A stretch of 64,000 bases of DNA from Vitreoscilla filiformis. Its GTDB lineage: Bacteria > Pseudomonadota > Gammaproteobacteria > Burkholderiales > Burkholderiaceae_C. Position 1 is the stretch's first letter. Every line of letters begins with the position of its first letter. Made by a program: the position numbers and the translations under genes. The stretch lies in contig NZ_CP022423.1 of assembly GCF_002222655.1 (NCBI RefSeq), positions 682,001 through 746,000 of the forward strand. Reading direction: 5' to 3'. Shown piece by piece: positions 15,055 through 24,405 of this stretch. Under the pieces are notes generated by a model that searched no databases, was not told the origin of the DNA, and was given only the letters and a program-made list of their open reading frames with translations.

Positions 15055-15639
15055 ATGCCGCCCGTGGGGAAGATTGCCAAGCTGCCCGGTGACATCCGCA
15101 AGTGGCTGCACCAGACGCTGGTGGATCGCGCCTTTGGCGACATCACCGGCGTGACCGATGAGCTGCGCGATATGCTCAAGCAGGCCGGCATCAGCATGAG
15201 CATCGGCCGCAGCACAGTGGGGGATGAAAGCGCCCGGATCAAGCGAGCTGCCGAGGCCATCAAGGCCGCCACCGAAGCCACCCGGCTGATTGCAGAGACG
15301 GCCCGTGATGACGAGGACACGCGCTCAGAGGCTGCGTTGGCACTGGTGCAAACCGATGTCTTTGAAACGTTGATGGTTGTGCGCGAAAGCGAAGCCGAGA
15401 AAGACCCAGCGGCCCGGCTCAAGCTGTTGGACAAAGCGGCGTTGACGCTCACGCGCACAAGCCGTGCACGGGTAGCGCAGGCCCGCTGGCGGCAGGAGGT
15501 TGAAGAGCGCGCCAAGGCCGCCGCCGATGCCGTGGCCAAGATCACCAAGACCGGTGGGCTGACGCCGGAGCAGCAAAACGAGATCCGCGCCCGCATCCTG
15601 GGCATCACCAAAGTGCCGGCCAAGACGGCTGGGGCGTGA
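15055..15639 (+). CDS. Small terminase subunit (DUF3486, Mu gp27-like)
   Basis: The 194-residue protein begins with a helix-turn-helix region (KIAKLPGDIRKWLHQTLVDR, GVTDELRDMLKQAGISMS) followed by long charged helices, the DUF3486 layout. Small terminase recognises phage DNA for packaging. It precedes the large terminase with one short gene between. Confidence 0.8.
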   Translation: MPPVGKIAKLPGDIRKWLHQTLVDRAFGDITGVTDELRDMLKQAGISMSIGRSTVGDESARIKRAAEAIKAATEATRLIAETARDDEDTRSEAALALVQTDVFETLMVVRESEAEKDPAARLKLLDKAALTLTRTSRARVAQARWRQEVEERAKAAADAVAKITKTGGLTPEQQNEIRARILGITKVPAKTAGA

Positions 15640-15646
15640 GGCATCC

Positions 15647-15988
15647 ATGAGCGGCGACGCCTGGAACTTGAGGGAGTACTCGACCCAGCAGTTGATCGAG
15701 GAGCTTGCCCGGCGCGCCAATGAACAACCGACGAACAAGCCGGAGCATTGGTGCCATGAATGCACTCACTTTGTGACGTGGTACGACCAGCACCCCATGC
15801 CGCGCAAAGAGTGCCCCGACACCTACAACCCATGCACCAAAGGCCACGCCATGAAGTTCTTGCCGCCGGAAGATTACGACGACGAGTACGGCTTTTACCT
15901 CCCGGTGTGTGTTGACCGAGATTTGCAGCATGACCCATCCCGCCCAGATCCCCGCCCCGCTGTCCCTGCTCGCCCCCGGCGCCGCTGA
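15647..15988 (+). CDS. Small cysteine-rich protein, possible zinc binder
   Basis: The 113-residue protein carries Cys and His residues in the order HWCHECTHF, then KECPDTYNPCTKGHAMKF and PVCVD, a pattern that could bind one or two zinc ions. Its last 59 bp overlap the start of the large terminase in another frame. No family recognised; position suggests a packaging accessory role. Confidence 0.6.
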   Translation: MSGDAWNLREYSTQQLIEELARRANEQPTNKPEHWCHECTHFVTWYDQHPMPRKECPDTYNPCTKGHAMKFLPPEDYDDEYGFYLPVCVDRDLQHDPSRPDPRPAVPARPRRR

Positions 15989-17612
15989 TGATGCCCCACC
16001 ACCCGTGCTGCTGGCCTACCAGCAGCGCTGGCTGGAAGACTCGGCGCAGCTCAAGGTCATGGAGAAAAGCCGCCGCACGGGGATGACCTGGGCAGAAGCG
16101 GCCGACAACGTGCTGATTGCTGCCAGCGAGGGGGGGAGCAACGTGTTTTACATCTCCGCCAACCACGACATGGCGCGGGAGTACATCGAAGCCGTGGCCA
16201 TGTGGGCCAAGGCGTTCAGCTATGTGGCCAGCCAAATCGGCGAGGGCATCTTTGACGACGGCAAAGACCCCACTTCCGGCCAGCAGCGACTGATCAAAAC
16301 CTATGAGGTGAGCTTCCCGGCCACCGGGCGGCGCATCGTGGCGCTGTCCAGCCGCCCCAACAACCTACGCGGTAAGCAGGGCGTGATCGTCATCGATGAG
16401 GCCGCATTTGCCCCCGACCTGGCCGCACTGCTCAAAGCCGCGCTGGCCATGCTGTTGTGGGGCGATAAGGTGCGCATCATCAGCACGCATGACGGGGCAG
16501 ATAACCCGTTCAACGAGTTGATCCAAGACATCCGCGCGGGCAAGCGTGGGCCCCCCACACAAGCCAATGTCCACCGCGTCACGTTTGACGAGGCAGTGGA
16601 AGCGGGCCTATACAAGCGCGTGTGCCTGCGCAAAGGCCTGACCTACACCCCAGAGGCCGAAAAGGCGTGGGCCGATGGAGCCCGCAAGCTGTACGGCGAT
16701 GGCGCCGCCGAGGAGCTGGACGTGATCCCCAGCAACAGCGGCAGCCGCTACCTCAGTCTGGAACTCATCAGCCAGCGCATGACCGCACCGTGGCCCGCTG
16801 CGCCCACCGGCCCGGTGATCATCCGCAAACGCTGGGGCGATGGGTTTGCCTTCCTCCCCGAGGATGTGCGCACCCACGCAGTGGCCGGCTGGCTGGCCGA
16901 GTTTGTCACCCCGCACCTACGCCGCCTGAATCCGCAACGCCCCCATGCCCTGGGGCAAGACTTTGCGCGCAGTGGTCACTTGAGCGTCATCGCGGTGGGT
17001 GAAGAGGGCGCCGACCTCATCAAGCGCGTGCGCCTGGTGCTGGAGCTGGGCAACGCGCCGTTTTCGGTGCAACGGCAAATCCTCTGGCACATCATCGACC
17101 ACCTGCCGCGCTGGCGCGGTGCGGCGCTGGATGCCTCGGGCAACGGCTCGGAGCACGCCGAGGCCGCTGCGCAGCGTTACGGCGCCATGTTGGTGGAGGG
17201 TGTGAAGTTCACCGCCCAGTTCTACCTGGCCAACATGCCTAAGCTCAAAGCGGGCCTGGAGGATGGGACGCTGGACGGCATCCCCCGCGATGAGCACCTG
17301 CGCGATGACCTGCGCAGCTTCGCGCTGGACAAACGCGGCGTGCCCGTGTTGCCCGAGGAAACGATGCAAAGCGCCGGCGCCCGCGCCGCTGCGGCCGAAG
17401 GCGGTGGCAAGGGCCAAAAGCGTCACGGCGACTTTGCCATTGCGCTGCTGCTGCTGGTGTACGCCTTTGCCCGCGAGGTGGGCGAGATCGACTTCATCCC
17501 GCTGCCGGCTACCGCTAGCGCCTGGGCAGAACAGCCCGAAGAGCGCCGCCGCGATGGCCCAGGCAATGAAGACGACTGGCACGCCTTTGATCTTGACCGA
17601 GAGCGGATTTAG
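15930..17612 (+). CDS. Large terminase subunit (Mu gp28-like)
   Basis: The 560-residue protein has the terminase ATPase signals: an arginine-rich Walker A variant EKSRRTGMT (about 45-53) and Walker B GVIVIDEAAF (151-160, acidic pair D156-E157). A C-terminal RNase H-like nuclease follows (ALGQDFARSGHLSVIAVGEE near 340). It cuts and pumps phage DNA into the head. The ATG at 15930 is preferred over the TTG at 15909. Confidence 0.92.
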   Translation: MTHPAQIPAPLSLLAPGAADDAPPPVLLAYQQRWLEDSAQLKVMEKSRRTGMTWAEAADNVLIAASEGGSNVFYISANHDMAREYIEAVAMWAKAFSYVASQIGEGIFDDGKDPTSGQQRLIKTYEVSFPATGRRIVALSSRPNNLRGKQGVIVIDEAAFAPDLAALLKAALAMLLWGDKVRIISTHDGADNPFNELIQDIRAGKRGPPTQANVHRVTFDEAVEAGLYKRVCLRKGLTYTPEAEKAWADGARKLYGDGAAEELDVIPSNSGSRYLSLELISQRMTAPWPAAPTGPVIIRKRWGDGFAFLPEDVRTHAVAGWLAEFVTPHLRRLNPQRPHALGQDFARSGHLSVIAVGEEGADLIKRVRLVLELGNAPFSVQRQILWHIIDHLPRWRGAALDASGNGSEHAEAAAQRYGAMLVEGVKFTAQFYLANMPKLKAGLEDGTLDGIPRDEHLRDDLRSFALDKRGVPVLPEETMQSAGARAAAAEGGGKGQKRHGDFAIALLLLVYAFAREVGEIDFIPLPATASAWAEQPEERRRDGPGNEDDWHAFDLDRERI

Positions 17613-17769
17613 CCCGCTCCCTCCACAACACCCGCCGCCGCATCCCAATCGTGCGCCGCAATAGCCCGCCTAAACTGTTTATAAACGTTTACAGGCCGTT
17701 GTCAGGCGCGCGGCAGGGGGTTGGAGGCACCAGCCCTGCCAATGGGCTTAAAACCGCGAAAGCCTGACC

Positions 17770-19380
17770 ATGCCTGCCAGCACCATCGTTGATCAGCACG
17801 GCCGCCCGTTTGAGGTGGCTCCGATGCAAGAGCAGCAGACCGCCCGCGTGGCGATGTTGCAGCGCGACTGGGCCACCCACCCGGCCAAAGGGCTGACCCC
17901 AGCACGACTGGCCAGCATCCTGCAAGACGCCGAGCAGGGTCAGCCAATGGCCCAGCTCGACCTGGCCGACGACATGCTGGAGCGCGATGGCCACGTTTAT
18001 GCCGAGCTGGACAAGCGCGCTGCCGTGGTGGTGGCCACGCCGCACCAGATCGCCCCGCCACCCAACGCCAGCGCTGCCGAGAAAGCGTTGGCCGAGGAAG
18101 TGGCTGAATGGGTGGAGGAGCTGCCGCTGGCGCAGATCAAGAAAGCGGCGATGGATGCCGTTTTGAAGAGTGTTTCAGCCCAGGAAATCCGCTGGGAGAT
18201 GCAAGGCGGGGCGCTGCTGCCCGTCAGCTTTGAAGCGCGTCCCACGCGCTGGCTGTGCCCGGACGAGCGCGGCACCCGCTGGAACCTGCGCGATGGTTCC
18301 AGCGCCTACGGCCAACCGTTGCTGCCGGGTTGTTGGCTGCTGCACCGTCACCGCAGCTTGAACGGCTACATGACCCGTGACGGGCTGGTGCGGGTGCTGG
18401 CCTGGCCGCATCTTTTCAAATGGGCCAGTGACACCGACCTGATGGAGATTTTGGAAATTCTGGGTATTCCCATGCGCATCGGCACCTTTCCGGTGGGTGC
18501 GAGCGACACGGAGAAAAGCCGCCTGATGCAGGCTGTGGTGAGCCTGGGGCGCAATGCGGCGGGGATCATGCCTGCTGGCATGAAGATCGATCTCATCAAG
18601 GGGGCTGAGGGCACCGAGGGGCCCTACCTGTCGATGGCGCAGCGCATGGACGCGGTGCAAAGTAAAGTGATCGTGGGGCAAACGCTCACCAGTGGCGAGG
18701 GCCAGCACGGCACCCAGGCGCTGGGCAATGTGCACAACGAGGTGCGCATGGACATCCGCGATGCCGATCTGGCCCAGCTCGCCACCACGCTGACCCAGCA
18801 GTTGCTCTGGCCGATGGTCGCGCTCAACAAACCCGGTGTTGACCCACGCCGCGCCCCGCGCTGGAAGTGGCTCACCGACCAGGCCGAAGACCTGAAGACG
18901 TTTGCCGAAAACCTGCCGAAGCTGGCCGCCGGGGGAATGCGCATTGCCGTGTCGTGGGCGCACGATCGGCTCAAAATTCCGATGGCGGCGGAAGGTCAGG
19001 CGGTGTTGGGTGCTCCCGCCCCCGCACCGTTGCTCGTTCCGCCCCCGCAGCCGGCGCCTGCCCCGGCCCCCAAGGCCGCTGCCGCACGCGGTGCCCTGCC
19101 GCCCACCCCAGCCCATGGGCCGCATGATGTGCTGGATGATGTGATCGAGGCCGAGCTGACGCACTGGAAGCCGCTCATGGCGCCGCTGGTGCAGCCGCTG
19201 CTGGATGAGATTGACAAAGCGGCGGCATCGGGCGAATCGTTGGAGAGCTTGCGGGCACGTATGGCGCAAATGGCTGCGCGCATGGATACACGTCCCCTGG
19301 GTGAGGCCATTGCTCGTGCGGGGCAGAAGGGCGCTGTGTTGGGAGCAGCGGATGTCAATCTGACCCAACCGGGGGTGTGA
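17770..19380 (+). CDS. Portal protein (DUF935, Mu gp29-like)
   Basis: The 536-residue protein matches DUF935 portals: ATRLASILQDAEQG-like start (here LTPARLASILQDAEQGQPMA), the DMLERDGHVYAELDKRAAVV segment, and KVIVGQTLTSGEGQHGTQAL in the middle. A Pro/Ala-rich linker (about 415-445) precedes a helical C-terminal part. The portal forms the ring through which DNA enters the head. A 157-bp gap before it holds no evident gene. Confidence 0.9.
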   Translation: MPASTIVDQHGRPFEVAPMQEQQTARVAMLQRDWATHPAKGLTPARLASILQDAEQGQPMAQLDLADDMLERDGHVYAELDKRAAVVVATPHQIAPPPNASAAEKALAEEVAEWVEELPLAQIKKAAMDAVLKSVSAQEIRWEMQGGALLPVSFEARPTRWLCPDERGTRWNLRDGSSAYGQPLLPGCWLLHRHRSLNGYMTRDGLVRVLAWPHLFKWASDTDLMEILEILGIPMRIGTFPVGASDTEKSRLMQAVVSLGRNAAGIMPAGMKIDLIKGAEGTEGPYLSMAQRMDAVQSKVIVGQTLTSGEGQHGTQALGNVHNEVRMDIRDADLAQLATTLTQQLLWPMVALNKPGVDPRRAPRWKWLTDQAEDLKTFAENLPKLAAGGMRIAVSWAHDRLKIPMAAEGQAVLGAPAPAPLLVPPPQPAPAPAPKAAAARGALPPTPAHGPHDVLDDVIEAELTHWKPLMAPLVQPLLDEIDKAAASGESLESLRARMAQMAARMDTRPLGEAIARAGQKGAVLGAADVNLTQPGV

Positions 19381-19381
19381 C

Positions 19382-21043
19382 ATGCCCATGCTGAACCTGG
19401 GCCAGATGACACCCCGCGATGCCGTGCGTGTGTTTGCAGAGCGCGGCGATCTGCTGCCGTCGTTCCGATGGCAGGATGTGTTCCAGGACGAACACGCGCG
19501 CGGCGTGGCCGTGGCTGGCGTAGCGCGGCTGGACATCCTGAACTTGTTCCAGGGCACGCTCGACCAGGCCATCCAGGAGGGGCGGGGCGACAAATGGTTC
19601 CGCGAGGCCATGCGGGGCGAGCTGGTGGCCAAGGGATGGTGGGGTGACATCGAGATCACCGACCCTGAAACGGGGGAGGTTCGCACGACGCGGTTTGATG
19701 ACCGTCGCCTGAACCTCATCCTCGACACCAACACCCGCATGACCCATGCGGCGGCGCGCTGGCAGCGCATGGAACAGCAGAAGGCCCGCAAGCCCCTGGG
19801 GCTGTACCAGACGATGCACGATGGGCGGGTGAGTGCCCAGCATGCGTTGTATGACGGGGTCTGCCTGCCGTTGGACGACCCATGGTGGAACACACACTAC
19901 CCACCGTGCCGCTACCGCTGCCGCTGCCAGGCGTTTTCACTCGACGAAAAAGAGTTGCAAAGGCGCCAGGATGCCGGGCAAACGATCAAGCGGACTGCGC
20001 CGGCTGAGCCCGACATCGAGTACATCCACCCCGGCACAGGCGAGGTGATGCAAGTGCCCATCGGCGTGCACCCGAACTTTGCCTACAACCCTGGCAGGGC
20101 TGGGATGCGGGACAAGGGGCTGGTGGATGCCATCAAAGCCACGGCGCCACTGTTGCCTCCCCAGGTGGCGCAGGTGGTATTGGCTGACATCGTGCGCGCC
20201 ATGCCCGACTTGGCGCCTCAGCTCAGCACGCCACTGACGCCGCACCAGTTTGCTCAGGGGCTGAAGGATGCGCGGCTGGAGCCCTACGAAATCACCCCTG
20301 CCCAACTGCATGCCCTCACAGACGGGCGACTGGATCCGCAGGCCCTGGTGCGCGCCATCACTGGCACAGATCAATTGCCACCACCTGTGATGGGTGGGGA
20401 AAACGCATCGTGGATGGTGGTGATGAAAGAGCGCAATGGGCCGGGTGTGACGGTGCGCGGGCACAACGTGCCAATGCCAGGCGGGACAGCCACGATGCTC
20501 ACGCAGACGTTCGACTTCAACACGGGCACGGCCCGGCTGGATTTGCTGGAACTGCCCGAGGCCATGCAAGGCGCAGGTGTTGTCAAGCGGTTGATGTCGG
20601 CGTTGGTGCCCGAGTACCAGCGCATGGGGATGCGGCGCATCGAGTTGATTGCCAACCTGGACGTGGGCGGCTACGCCTGGGCACGCTACGGGTTCGCCCC
20701 CGTGCCCAAGACGGGCACGTTTGCCTATTCACGAGGGGTTGATCCGCTGGCCCTGTTGGCACAGCAGACGCTGCCTGCTGTGGCGCGCCAAGAGCTGGCC
20801 GACTTCCAGAGCGCGTTTGACGCGCTGCAAGACGACAATCGCTGGGTGCGCGACCTGCTGTCAGTGGACACGCCTGCGCTGAATGTCATCCTGGCGGGTG
20901 TGCCGGAATACGCCCACATGCCGGGGGGTGTCACACTCATGAAGGCTCTGCTGATGGGCAGCGCCTGGGAGGGCATGCTGCCCTTTGATGATGCGCTGGC
21001 GATGCGCCACTTCTGGAGTTATGTCCATGCCTCTACCAAGTGA
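19382..21043 (+). CDS. Minor head protein (Mu gpF-like) fused to a GNAT-like domain
   Basis: Residues 1 to about 250 form the Mu F/SPP1 gp7-type minor head domain (MTHAAARWQRMEQQKARKPL, then WNTHYPPCRYRCRCQAF). The remainder, to 553 residues, is unusual. Residues about 345-455 read like an acetyltransferase: a beta segment FNTGTARLDLLELPEAMQ, the acetyl-CoA-loop-like GAGVVKRLMSALVPEYQRMG, then RRIELIANLDVGGYAWARYG and F. This is the GNAT order beta4, loop/alpha3, beta5, alpha4. Minor head proteins of this family often carry enzyme domains that enter the virion. The GNAT call is by pattern only. Confidence 0.8.
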   Translation: MPMLNLGQMTPRDAVRVFAERGDLLPSFRWQDVFQDEHARGVAVAGVARLDILNLFQGTLDQAIQEGRGDKWFREAMRGELVAKGWWGDIEITDPETGEVRTTRFDDRRLNLILDTNTRMTHAAARWQRMEQQKARKPLGLYQTMHDGRVSAQHALYDGVCLPLDDPWWNTHYPPCRYRCRCQAFSLDEKELQRRQDAGQTIKRTAPAEPDIEYIHPGTGEVMQVPIGVHPNFAYNPGRAGMRDKGLVDAIKATAPLLPPQVAQVVLADIVRAMPDLAPQLSTPLTPHQFAQGLKDARLEPYEITPAQLHALTDGRLDPQALVRAITGTDQLPPPVMGGENASWMVVMKERNGPGVTVRGHNVPMPGGTATMLTQTFDFNTGTARLDLLELPEAMQGAGVVKRLMSALVPEYQRMGMRRIELIANLDVGGYAWARYGFAPVPKTGTFAYSRGVDPLALLAQQTLPAVARQELADFQSAFDALQDDNRWVRDLLSVDTPALNVILAGVPEYAHMPGGVTLMKALLMGSAWEGMLPFDDALAMRHFWSYVHASTK

Positions 21044-21260
21044 CTTTGACCCGTTTGCAGGCGATGCCCTGCGGCCTCGCGGTGATGCCATGTACCAAAT
21101 GGTGGGAGGTAGGCCGACCAATGCGGCGCTGCACCACTCCATCCTCGACGGCGGCCCCGCTGAGGTCGATGAGGAGTTGATGGCGGCAAACCGCGCCCGT
21201 GCGATTGACGGGGGCGTACCGGTGGATGTAGCGGAGCGGTTGTTCAAGGTTAAAAAATGA
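21021..21260 (+). CDS. Small protein between minor head and morphogenesis genes
   Basis: The 79-residue frame starts inside the end of the minor head gene (ATG at 21021) and its stop overlaps the next ATG as ATGA. It is acidic in the first half and helical, ending PVDVAERLFKVKK. Such short coupled genes occur here in Mu-like phages. Function unknown. Confidence 0.55.
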   Translation: MSMPLPSDFDPFAGDALRPRGDAMYQMVGGRPTNAALHHSILDGGPAEVDEELMAANRARAIDGGVPVDVAERLFKVKK

Positions 21261-21802
21261 GCAACGACGCCGGATTGGTCGGGGATTTGATTGGTGAAGA
21301 GCGGCTGCTGGCGCTGTTGCGCCAAGCGGTTCAGCGACTGGACAACCTCCAACCGATGTTGGAAAACATCGGAGCAGACTGGGAAGGGCGCATCCGAGAG
21401 CGGTTCAGCACCAAGCAAGCGCCAGACGGCAGTGCGTGGACGGGGTTGTCCCCCGCTACGCAGAAGCGGTACGACGCTGAAGATAAGGGCCGCAGCCAGG
21501 GCACTTTGCTGGAACGCACGGGGACGATGCGGGACTCGTTGGCGTCTCAAGTGGATAACCGCGACAAGACCGCACCGACGCTGGAGGTGCTCATGTCCCG
21601 TCGGTCACACGGCGGAAAGACGGGGCCACTGGGCGGTGAGTGGAGCATCCCCCTGTTGCACGAATACGGCACCCACCGCATGCCGCGACGTGGGTTGTTC
21701 ACTGCTGACCCGGAGCAGGGTGAGCTGGCGCCGGTAGATCGGGACGCTATTTCGGATGAGGTGGCGCACTGGCTTGCGGCCTCATTTACCAATCCAACCT
21801 GA
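21257..21802 (+). CDS. Phage virion morphogenesis protein (Mu gpG-like)
   Basis: The 181-residue protein has the family signature FSTKQAPDGSAWTGLSPATQ near the middle and LLHEYGTHRMPRRGLF later, as in Mu gpG and P2 gpS-type morphogenesis proteins. These proteins work at the head-tail interface. It is coupled to the preceding small gene (ATGA). Confidence 0.88.
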   Translation: MSNDAGLVGDLIGEERLLALLRQAVQRLDNLQPMLENIGADWEGRIRERFSTKQAPDGSAWTGLSPATQKRYDAEDKGRSQGTLLERTGTMRDSLASQVDNRDKTAPTLEVLMSRRSHGGKTGPLGGEWSIPLLHEYGTHRMPRRGLFTADPEQGELAPVDRDAISDEVAHWLAASFTNPT

Positions 21803-21833
21803 GATATGAGCTTTCAGGCGCTGGCCCGAGCAT

Positions 21834-22973
21834 GTGGCCATGCGCTACTTGCTCGCCCTCCTCTCCTCCACCCTGGCCCTGTCGGGCAGTGCTGATACCT
21901 CCCAGGTGCAGGTGCTGCCGTTTGGCGAGTTTGCTGCGCGTGACGGCAGGCCAGGCCCAGGCAAGACCTGGAAGCTCACCGACGCTCAGGGCCGCGCCCT
22001 GGCTGCCAAGCTGAACGCCACGGCGGCCAAGACGCCGCTGGTAATCGACTACGAACACCAAACCCTCCAAGCCGAGGAAAACGGCAAGCCGGCCCCTGCT
22101 GCGGGCTGGATGAAGGCCTTCGCCTGGCGCGATAGGCAAGGCCTGTGGGCCACCACTGACTGGACGGAGGCCGCCAAGGGGTACATCGCAGCGCGCGAGT
22201 ACCTCTACATCAGCCCCGTGCTGCGCTACGACCCGGCCACCGGCGACGTGGTGGGCCTGGAGATGGCCGCCCTCACCAATTACCCCGCACTGCTGGGCAT
22301 GGCTGCCGTTGAGGCACGCCTGCGCGCCCAGCTCCACCCCCAGGAGCCCACCGACATGGATTTGCTCAAGCTGCTGCAAGCCCTGTTCAACCTGCCCCAG
22401 GCCACGGCCGAGCAGATGCACAGCCACATCACCACCCTGAAAGCCAAAGCCGAGCAAGACGCCGCCACGGCCACTGCTGCCGCTGCGCTCAAGACGGCGC
22501 TGACCCAGCTCAAGACCGACCTGGGCCTGCCAACCGAAGGCGACATCACCGCCCCGCTGGCGGCGCTCAAGACCAAGCTGAATGGCGGCACGGGCGATGC
22601 CGCCGGCATGGAGGCCCTGCGCGGCATGTTGGCCACGACCCAGAGCGAGCTGGCCACGCTCAAGGCAAGCGCCCAACAGCGGGAGCTGGATGAACTGCTG
22701 GCCGCTGCCATCCCCACCAAGTTCGTACCGGCCATGCGCGCCGCGCTGGAAAAGCTGGGCAAGACGGACATCGCCCAACTGCGCGCGATGGTGGAGGCCC
22801 AGCCTGCGATGAACGCCCCGCTGCTGGATGGCCAGAACGGCGGCAAGAGCCCGCCGCCGGGCGACCCCAATGCTGAGCTGAATGCGACCGAGCTGGGCGT
22901 GTGCCGCGCGATGGGTCTCACCCCCGAGGCCTACAAGAAGCAAAAAGTGGCGATGGCTGCGGCCAACGCCTGA
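21834..22973 (+). CDS. Head maturation protease with scaffold domain (Mu gpI-like)
   Basis: The 379-residue protein begins (GTG at 21834 or ATG at 21840) with the protease domain, marked by TPLVIDYEHQTLQAEENGKP and YISPVLRYDP. From about residue 175 it becomes a helical, Ala/Lys-rich scaffold region and ends with a PNAELNATELGVCRAMGL motif. In Mu, gene I encodes the protease and, from an internal start, the scaffold Z. The same arrangement is seen here (start at 22356). Confidence 0.88.
   Translation: MAMRYLLALLSSTLALSGSADTSQVQVLPFGEFAARDGRPGPGKTWKLTDAQGRALAAKLNATAAKTPLVIDYEHQTLQAEENGKPAPAAGWMKAFAWRDRQGLWATTDWTEAAKGYIAAREYLYISPVLRYDPATGDVVGLEMAALTNYPALLGMAAVEARLRAQLHPQEPTDMDLLKLLQALFNLPQATAEQMHSHITTLKAKAEQDAATATAAAALKTALTQLKTDLGLPTEGDITAPLAALKTKLNGGTGDAAGMEALRGMLATTQSELATLKASAQQRELDELLAAAIPTKFVPAMRAALEKLGKTDIAQLRAMVEAQPAMNAPLLDGQNGGKSPPPGDPNAELNATELGVCRAMGLTPEAYKKQKVAMAAANA
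22356..22973 (+). CDS. Internal scaffold protein start (Mu gpZ-like), in frame within the protease gene
   Basis: An in-frame ATG at 22356 is preceded by CAGGAG at 9 bases. Translation from it would give a 205-residue, mostly helical protein, exactly the scaffold part of the larger protein. This mirrors Mu, where the scaffold is made from an internal start of the protease gene. The start is inferred from the ribosome site and position. Confidence 0.6.
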   Translation: MDLLKLLQALFNLPQATAEQMHSHITTLKAKAEQDAATATAAAALKTALTQLKTDLGLPTEGDITAPLAALKTKLNGGTGDAAGMEALRGMLATTQSELATLKASAQQRELDELLAAAIPTKFVPAMRAALEKLGKTDIAQLRAMVEAQPAMNAPLLDGQNGGKSPPPGDPNAELNATELGVCRAMGLTPEAYKKQKVAMAAANA

Positions 22974-23004
22974 CCCACCCTCCTGACCGCACCGAGGCGC
23001 ACCC

Positions 23005-23433
23005 ATGACTGCTCTCACCTCTGATCGCAACGTCCGCACGAAGGGCTGTGGCCCGCGTGTGTTCCCCGTCGGCGCCAGCATGTTGCTGTACGCCGGCGCG
23101 CTGGCCGCCATAAATGCCAGCGGCTACCTCGTCAAGGGCAGCACCAGCACCACGCTGCGCGGCGTGGGCGTCATCACCCGCCGCGTGGACAACTCCACCG
23201 GTGCCAATGGCGATGTGAAGGCCGAGGTGTCGGCGGGCTGCTGGCCGTTCAAGAACAGCACCAGCACCGACCAGATCACCCGCGCCCACATCGGCATGAC
23301 GCCCTACATCGTGGATGACCAGACCGTGGCCCTGACCTCGGGCAGCTCCACCCGCAGCACCACGGGCGGCCAGATCTGGGATGTGGACGACGACGGCACC
23401 GTCTGGATCTTCTGGGGCGGCGACGAGTGCTGA
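23005..23433 (+). CDS. Probable head decoration or structural protein
   Basis: The 142-residue protein is beta-rich with a central GDVKAEVSAGCWPFKNS and a C-terminal IGMTPYIVDDQTVALTSG / WDVDDDGTVWIF pattern found in Mu-type head proteins encoded just before the capsid. It most likely sits on the capsid surface. The family call is from position and pattern. Confidence 0.65.
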   Translation: MTALTSDRNVRTKGCGPRVFPVGASMLLYAGALAAINASGYLVKGSTSTTLRGVGVITRRVDNSTGANGDVKAEVSAGCWPFKNSTSTDQITRAHIGMTPYIVDDQTVALTSGSSTRSTTGGQIWDVDDDGTVWIFWGGDEC

Positions 23434-23480
23434 TGCAGCACTGAAGCCACGCAACCAACAGTCTCAAGGACACACGCACC

Positions 23481-24371
23481 ATGCAAGTCACCACCCACAA
23501 CCTGCGCACGCTCAACGTGGGCTACAGCGCGGCGTTTGCCGAAGGCCTGGGCGCTGCCCCGGCGATGGGTTTGCAGTTCGCCACCCCGGTGCCCAGCACC
23601 ACAGCCGAAGAGGAATACGCCTGGCTGGGCTCGACCACGAGTTTCCGGGAATGGCTGGGTTCCCGGCAGTACCAAAGCCTGGAAGAGCACGGCTACACGA
23701 TCAAAAACAAGGAGTTTGAAAACTCGTTCAAGGTCAAGCGCACGGCCATCGAAGATGACCAGCACGGTGTTTACGCCCCGGTGTCGCGCCAGCTCGGCCA
23801 AGATGCTGCGCTGCACCCGGATGAACTGCTGTTTGGCCTGCTGCAATCTGGGTTCGACACCAAGTGTTTTGATGGCCAGTACTTTTTCGACACCGATCAC
23901 CCGGTGGGTTTGGCCGGCAACCAGTCCAGTTTCTCGAACTACGACGGCGGCTCGGGCACGGCGTGGTATTTGCTGGACACCTCGCGCTACATCAAGCCGC
24001 TCGTGTTTCAAAAGCGCCGGGACTACGCCTTCAACGCGATCACCAACATCAACAGCGAGCGCGTTTTCGAAATGAACGAGTTCGTTTGGGGCGCTGATGC
24101 ACGGGTGAATGTGGGTTTTGGCCTGTGGCAACTGGCCCGTGCCAGCCGCCAGACGCTGGACGTGAGCAACTACGCCGCCAGCCGCGCCGCAATGATGAAT
24201 GTGCGCAGTGACGCCGGGAAACCCCTGGTGGTGCGCCCCTCCGTGTTGCTGGTGCCTCCCTCGCTGGAGCGCCAAGCGCTGGACATCCTCACCGCCGAGC
24301 GTCTGGCCAACGGCCAGAGCAACACCATGCGGGACACCGCCAAGGTGGTGGTTTGCCCCTGGCTGTCCTGA
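23481..24371 (+). CDS. Major capsid protein (Mu gpT-like)
   Basis: The 296-residue protein matches Mu-like major head subunits: N-terminal FAEGLGAAPAMGLQFATPVP, the EEYAWLGSTTSFREWLGSRQ block, and a C-terminal VVRPSVLLVPPSLERQALDI. It forms the icosahedral shell after scaffold-guided assembly. Its length is about the usual 300 residues. Confidence 0.93.
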   Translation: MQVTTHNLRTLNVGYSAAFAEGLGAAPAMGLQFATPVPSTTAEEEYAWLGSTTSFREWLGSRQYQSLEEHGYTIKNKEFENSFKVKRTAIEDDQHGVYAPVSRQLGQDAALHPDELLFGLLQSGFDTKCFDGQYFFDTDHPVGLAGNQSSFSNYDGGSGTAWYLLDTSRYIKPLVFQKRRDYAFNAITNINSERVFEMNEFVWGADARVNVGFGLWQLARASRQTLDVSNYAASRAAMMNVRSDAGKPLVVRPSVLLVPPSLERQALDILTAERLANGQSNTMRDTAKVVVCPWLS

Positions 24372-24405
24372 GCCGGCCTTTACTGAACATCAAGGAAACC
24401 ACGTC

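Noticed and set aside
14856..16235. Long minus-strand frame of 459 residues
   Set aside because: It runs antisense to three well-supported phage genes (winged-helix protein, small terminase, cysteine-rich protein) and is Ser/Arg-rich as expected for a shadow in high-GC DNA.
18175..19893. Long minus-strand frame of 572 residues
   Set aside because: Antisense to the portal and minor head genes, with low-complexity Arg/His-rich sequence and no domain.
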